Assembly: GCA_003511785.1 (NCBI GenBank)
Contig: DOIS01000089.1
Span: 1 to 6,265, forward strand
Direction: 5' to 3'
From: Paracoccaceae bacterium
GTDB lineage: Bacteria > Pseudomonadota > Alphaproteobacteria > Rhodobacterales > Rhodobacteraceae
Length of the DNA: 6,265 nt
Shown here: piece by piece, positions 5,044-6,265 of the stretch
How the letters are laid out: the number at the start of each line of letters is the position of its first letter
How positions within the stretch are numbered: the stretch's first letter is position 1
Translations under genes and position numbers: made by a program
The notes under the pieces: generated by a model
What the model saw: the letters and a program-made list of their open reading frames with translations, nothing else
Database searches by the model: none
What the model was told of the DNA's origin: nothing

Positions 5044-6265
5044 ATGATAGCAGAACTCGGCCACTTCGCCCTCATCCTCGCCTTCATGGTTGCTATCGTG
5101 CAATCCGTGGTTCCCATGATCGGTGCCCAGCGGCGCTGGTCCAACTGGATGGCCGTGGCGGAACCCGCGGCCAACCTGCAATTCGTTCTGACTGCCATTT
5201 CCTTTGCCGCGCTGACCTATGCCTTCGTGGTCTCGGATTTCTCGCTGCAACTGGTCACGCTCAACAGCCATTCCGACAAGCCGATGATCTACAAGATCTC
5301 GGGCGTGTGGGGGAATCACGAGGGTTCGATGCTCTTGTGGGTGCTGATCGTGACCCTGTTCGGGGCGATGGCCGCCTGGTTCGGCGGGCAGTTGCCGCCG
5401 ACGCTCAAGGCGCGGGTGCTGTCGGTGCAGGCGCTGATCGGGGTGGCCTTCTTCGCCTTCATCCTGTTCACCTCCAACCCGTTCATCCGGCTGGAAAACC
5501 CGCCCTTCGACGGGCAGGACCTGAACCCGCTGTTGCAGGACCCCGGCCTCGTCTTCCATCCGCCGTTCCTCTACCTGGGCTATGTGGGCCTCTCCATGGC
5601 CTACAGTTTCGCCGTCGCCGCCCTGATCGAGGGGCGCGTGGACGCGGCCTGGGGGCGCTGGGTGCGGCCCTGGACGCTGGCCGCCTGGATCTTCCTGACC
5701 ATCGGCATCGCGCTGGGGTCCTGGTGGGCCTATTACGAGCTGGGCTGGGGCGGGTTTTGGTTCTGGGATCCGGTGGAAAATGCGTCTTTTATGCCGTGGA
5801 TTTTGACTGTGGCGTTGCTGCATTCGGCCATTGTGGTGGAAAAACGCGAATCGTTGAAAAGCTGGACCATTTTGCTGGCCATCCTCGCCTTTGGCTTTTC
5901 GTTGATGGGTGCATTTATTGTGCGCTCGGGGATTTTGACCTCGGTTCACGCCTTTGCCACAGATCCGGCCCGCGGGTTCTATATCTTGATGATCACTGCG
6001 TTTTTCACCGGTGGGGGGCTGACATTATACGCATTTCGCGCCCATGGCCTGCAGGCCAGGGGGGTGTTTTCCCTTGCCAGTCGTGAAACGGCGCTGGTGA
6101 TGAATAATATCTTGCTGGCGGTGGCGACTTTTGTGGTGTTCATCGGCACCATGTGGCCGTTGATTGCTGAAATTGCCTTTGATCGCAAGCTGTCGGTGGG
6201 GCCGCCGTTTTTCAACTCGGCCTTTATCCCCTTCATGGTTATTCTGGCGTTGATCCTGCCGGTTG
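5044..6265 (+). CDS. ccmF: Cytochrome c heme lyase subunit CcmF (3' end beyond window)
   Basis: The first 407 codons of a multi-pass inner-membrane protein that, with CcmH, takes heme from holo-CcmE and attaches it to apocytochrome c. The frame is open to the window edge; E. coli CcmF is about 650 residues, so roughly 240 are missing. MIAELGHFALILAF matches the family N-terminus and supports the start. Seen in order are GVWGNHEGSMLLWV (residues 87-100), DPGLVFHPPFLYLGYVG (166-182), the tryptophan-rich WWD heme-handling segment WGGFWFWDPVENASFMPW (235-252), and VRSGILTSVHAF (293-304). His172, His260 and His302 correspond to E. coli His173, His261 and His303, the periplasmic and membrane heme ligands. 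About eleven membrane segments are visible. Only GGGG (5039-5042), almost touching the ATG, could serve as a ribosome binding site. From about codon 238 codon choice shifts sharply to T-ending codons. Confidence 0.96.
   Translation, partial: MIAELGHFALILAFMVAIVQSVVPMIGAQRRWSNWMAVAEPAANLQFVLTAISFAALTYAFVVSDFSLQLVTLNSHSDKPMIYKISGVWGNHEGSMLLWVLIVTLFGAMAAWFGGQLPPTLKARVLSVQALIGVAFFAFILFTSNPFIRLENPPFDGQDLNPLLQDPGLVFHPPFLYLGYVGLSMAYSFAVAALIEGRVDAAWGRWVRPWTLAAWIFLTIGIALGSWWAYYELGWGGFWFWDPVENASFMPWILTVALLHSAIVVEKRESLKSWTILLAILAFGFSLMGAFIVRSGILTSVHAFATDPARGFYILMITAFFTGGGLTLYAFRAHGLQARGVFSLASRETALVMNNILLAVATFVVFIGTMWPLIAEIAFDRKLSVGPPFFNSAFIPFMVILALILPV

Noticed and set aside
4567..5949. A 460-codon open frame on the - strand
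   Set aside because: It runs antisense across the holin, the repeat region and ccmF, is low-complexity (His, Gln, Arg, Pro), and ccmF on the + strand is unambiguous.
5307..6086. A + strand open frame of 259 codons inside ccmF
   Set aside because: It is out of frame with CcmF, whose conserved heme ligands and WWD segment fix the true frame. The overlapping frame has repetitive G/A/R composition.
1..6265. tRNA, rRNA or CRISPR content
   Set aside because: No cloverleaf-like intergenic sequence, no ribosomal RNA sequence and no regularly spaced repeat array was seen; the only repeats are two direct copies at 4813-4954.

Overview
The window is G+C-rich DNA whose gene content and order point to an alphaproteobacterium, most likely of the Rhodobacterales (Rhodobacter/Roseobacter group). 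This rests on recognising the protein families and their arrangement, not on a database search. Every supported gene lies on the + strand. The long open frames on the - strand are G+C-rich shadows.

Layout: (1) 1-154, a leader with a possible terminator of an upstream gene; (2) 155-1033, a PlsC-like lysophospholipid acyltransferase; (3) 1064-1873, glutamate racemase murI, which supplies D-glutamate for peptidoglycan; (4) 1964-2992, argC of arginine biosynthesis; (5) 3000-3446, ccmE, the periplasmic heme chaperone, closely coupled to argC; (6) 3447-3595, an intergenic stretch of tandem hairpins and purine-rich sequence that looks like a dispersed element; (7) 3596-4207 and 4198-4803, an overlapping endolysin (GH108 muramidase) and holin pair of the type used by gene transfer agents (GTAs); (8) 4804-5043, an intergenic stretch with two direct copies of a hairpin repeat; (9) 5044 to the window end, the first 407 codons of ccmF, the heme lyase subunit of cytochrome c maturation.

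ccmE and ccmF belong to one pathway: CcmE carries heme covalently to the CcmF/CcmH lyase, which attaches it to apocytochrome c. Here they are separated by a two-gene lysis cassette flanked on both sides by hairpin-rich repeats. The muramidase has no visible signal peptide, so it probably depends on the adjacent holin to reach the cell wall, as in phage and GTA lysis. This cassette is the most interesting part of the window. Also notable are an EF-hand-like calcium loop inside the muramidase, an abrupt codon-usage change within ccmF near 5755, and a variant active-site motif in ArgC.
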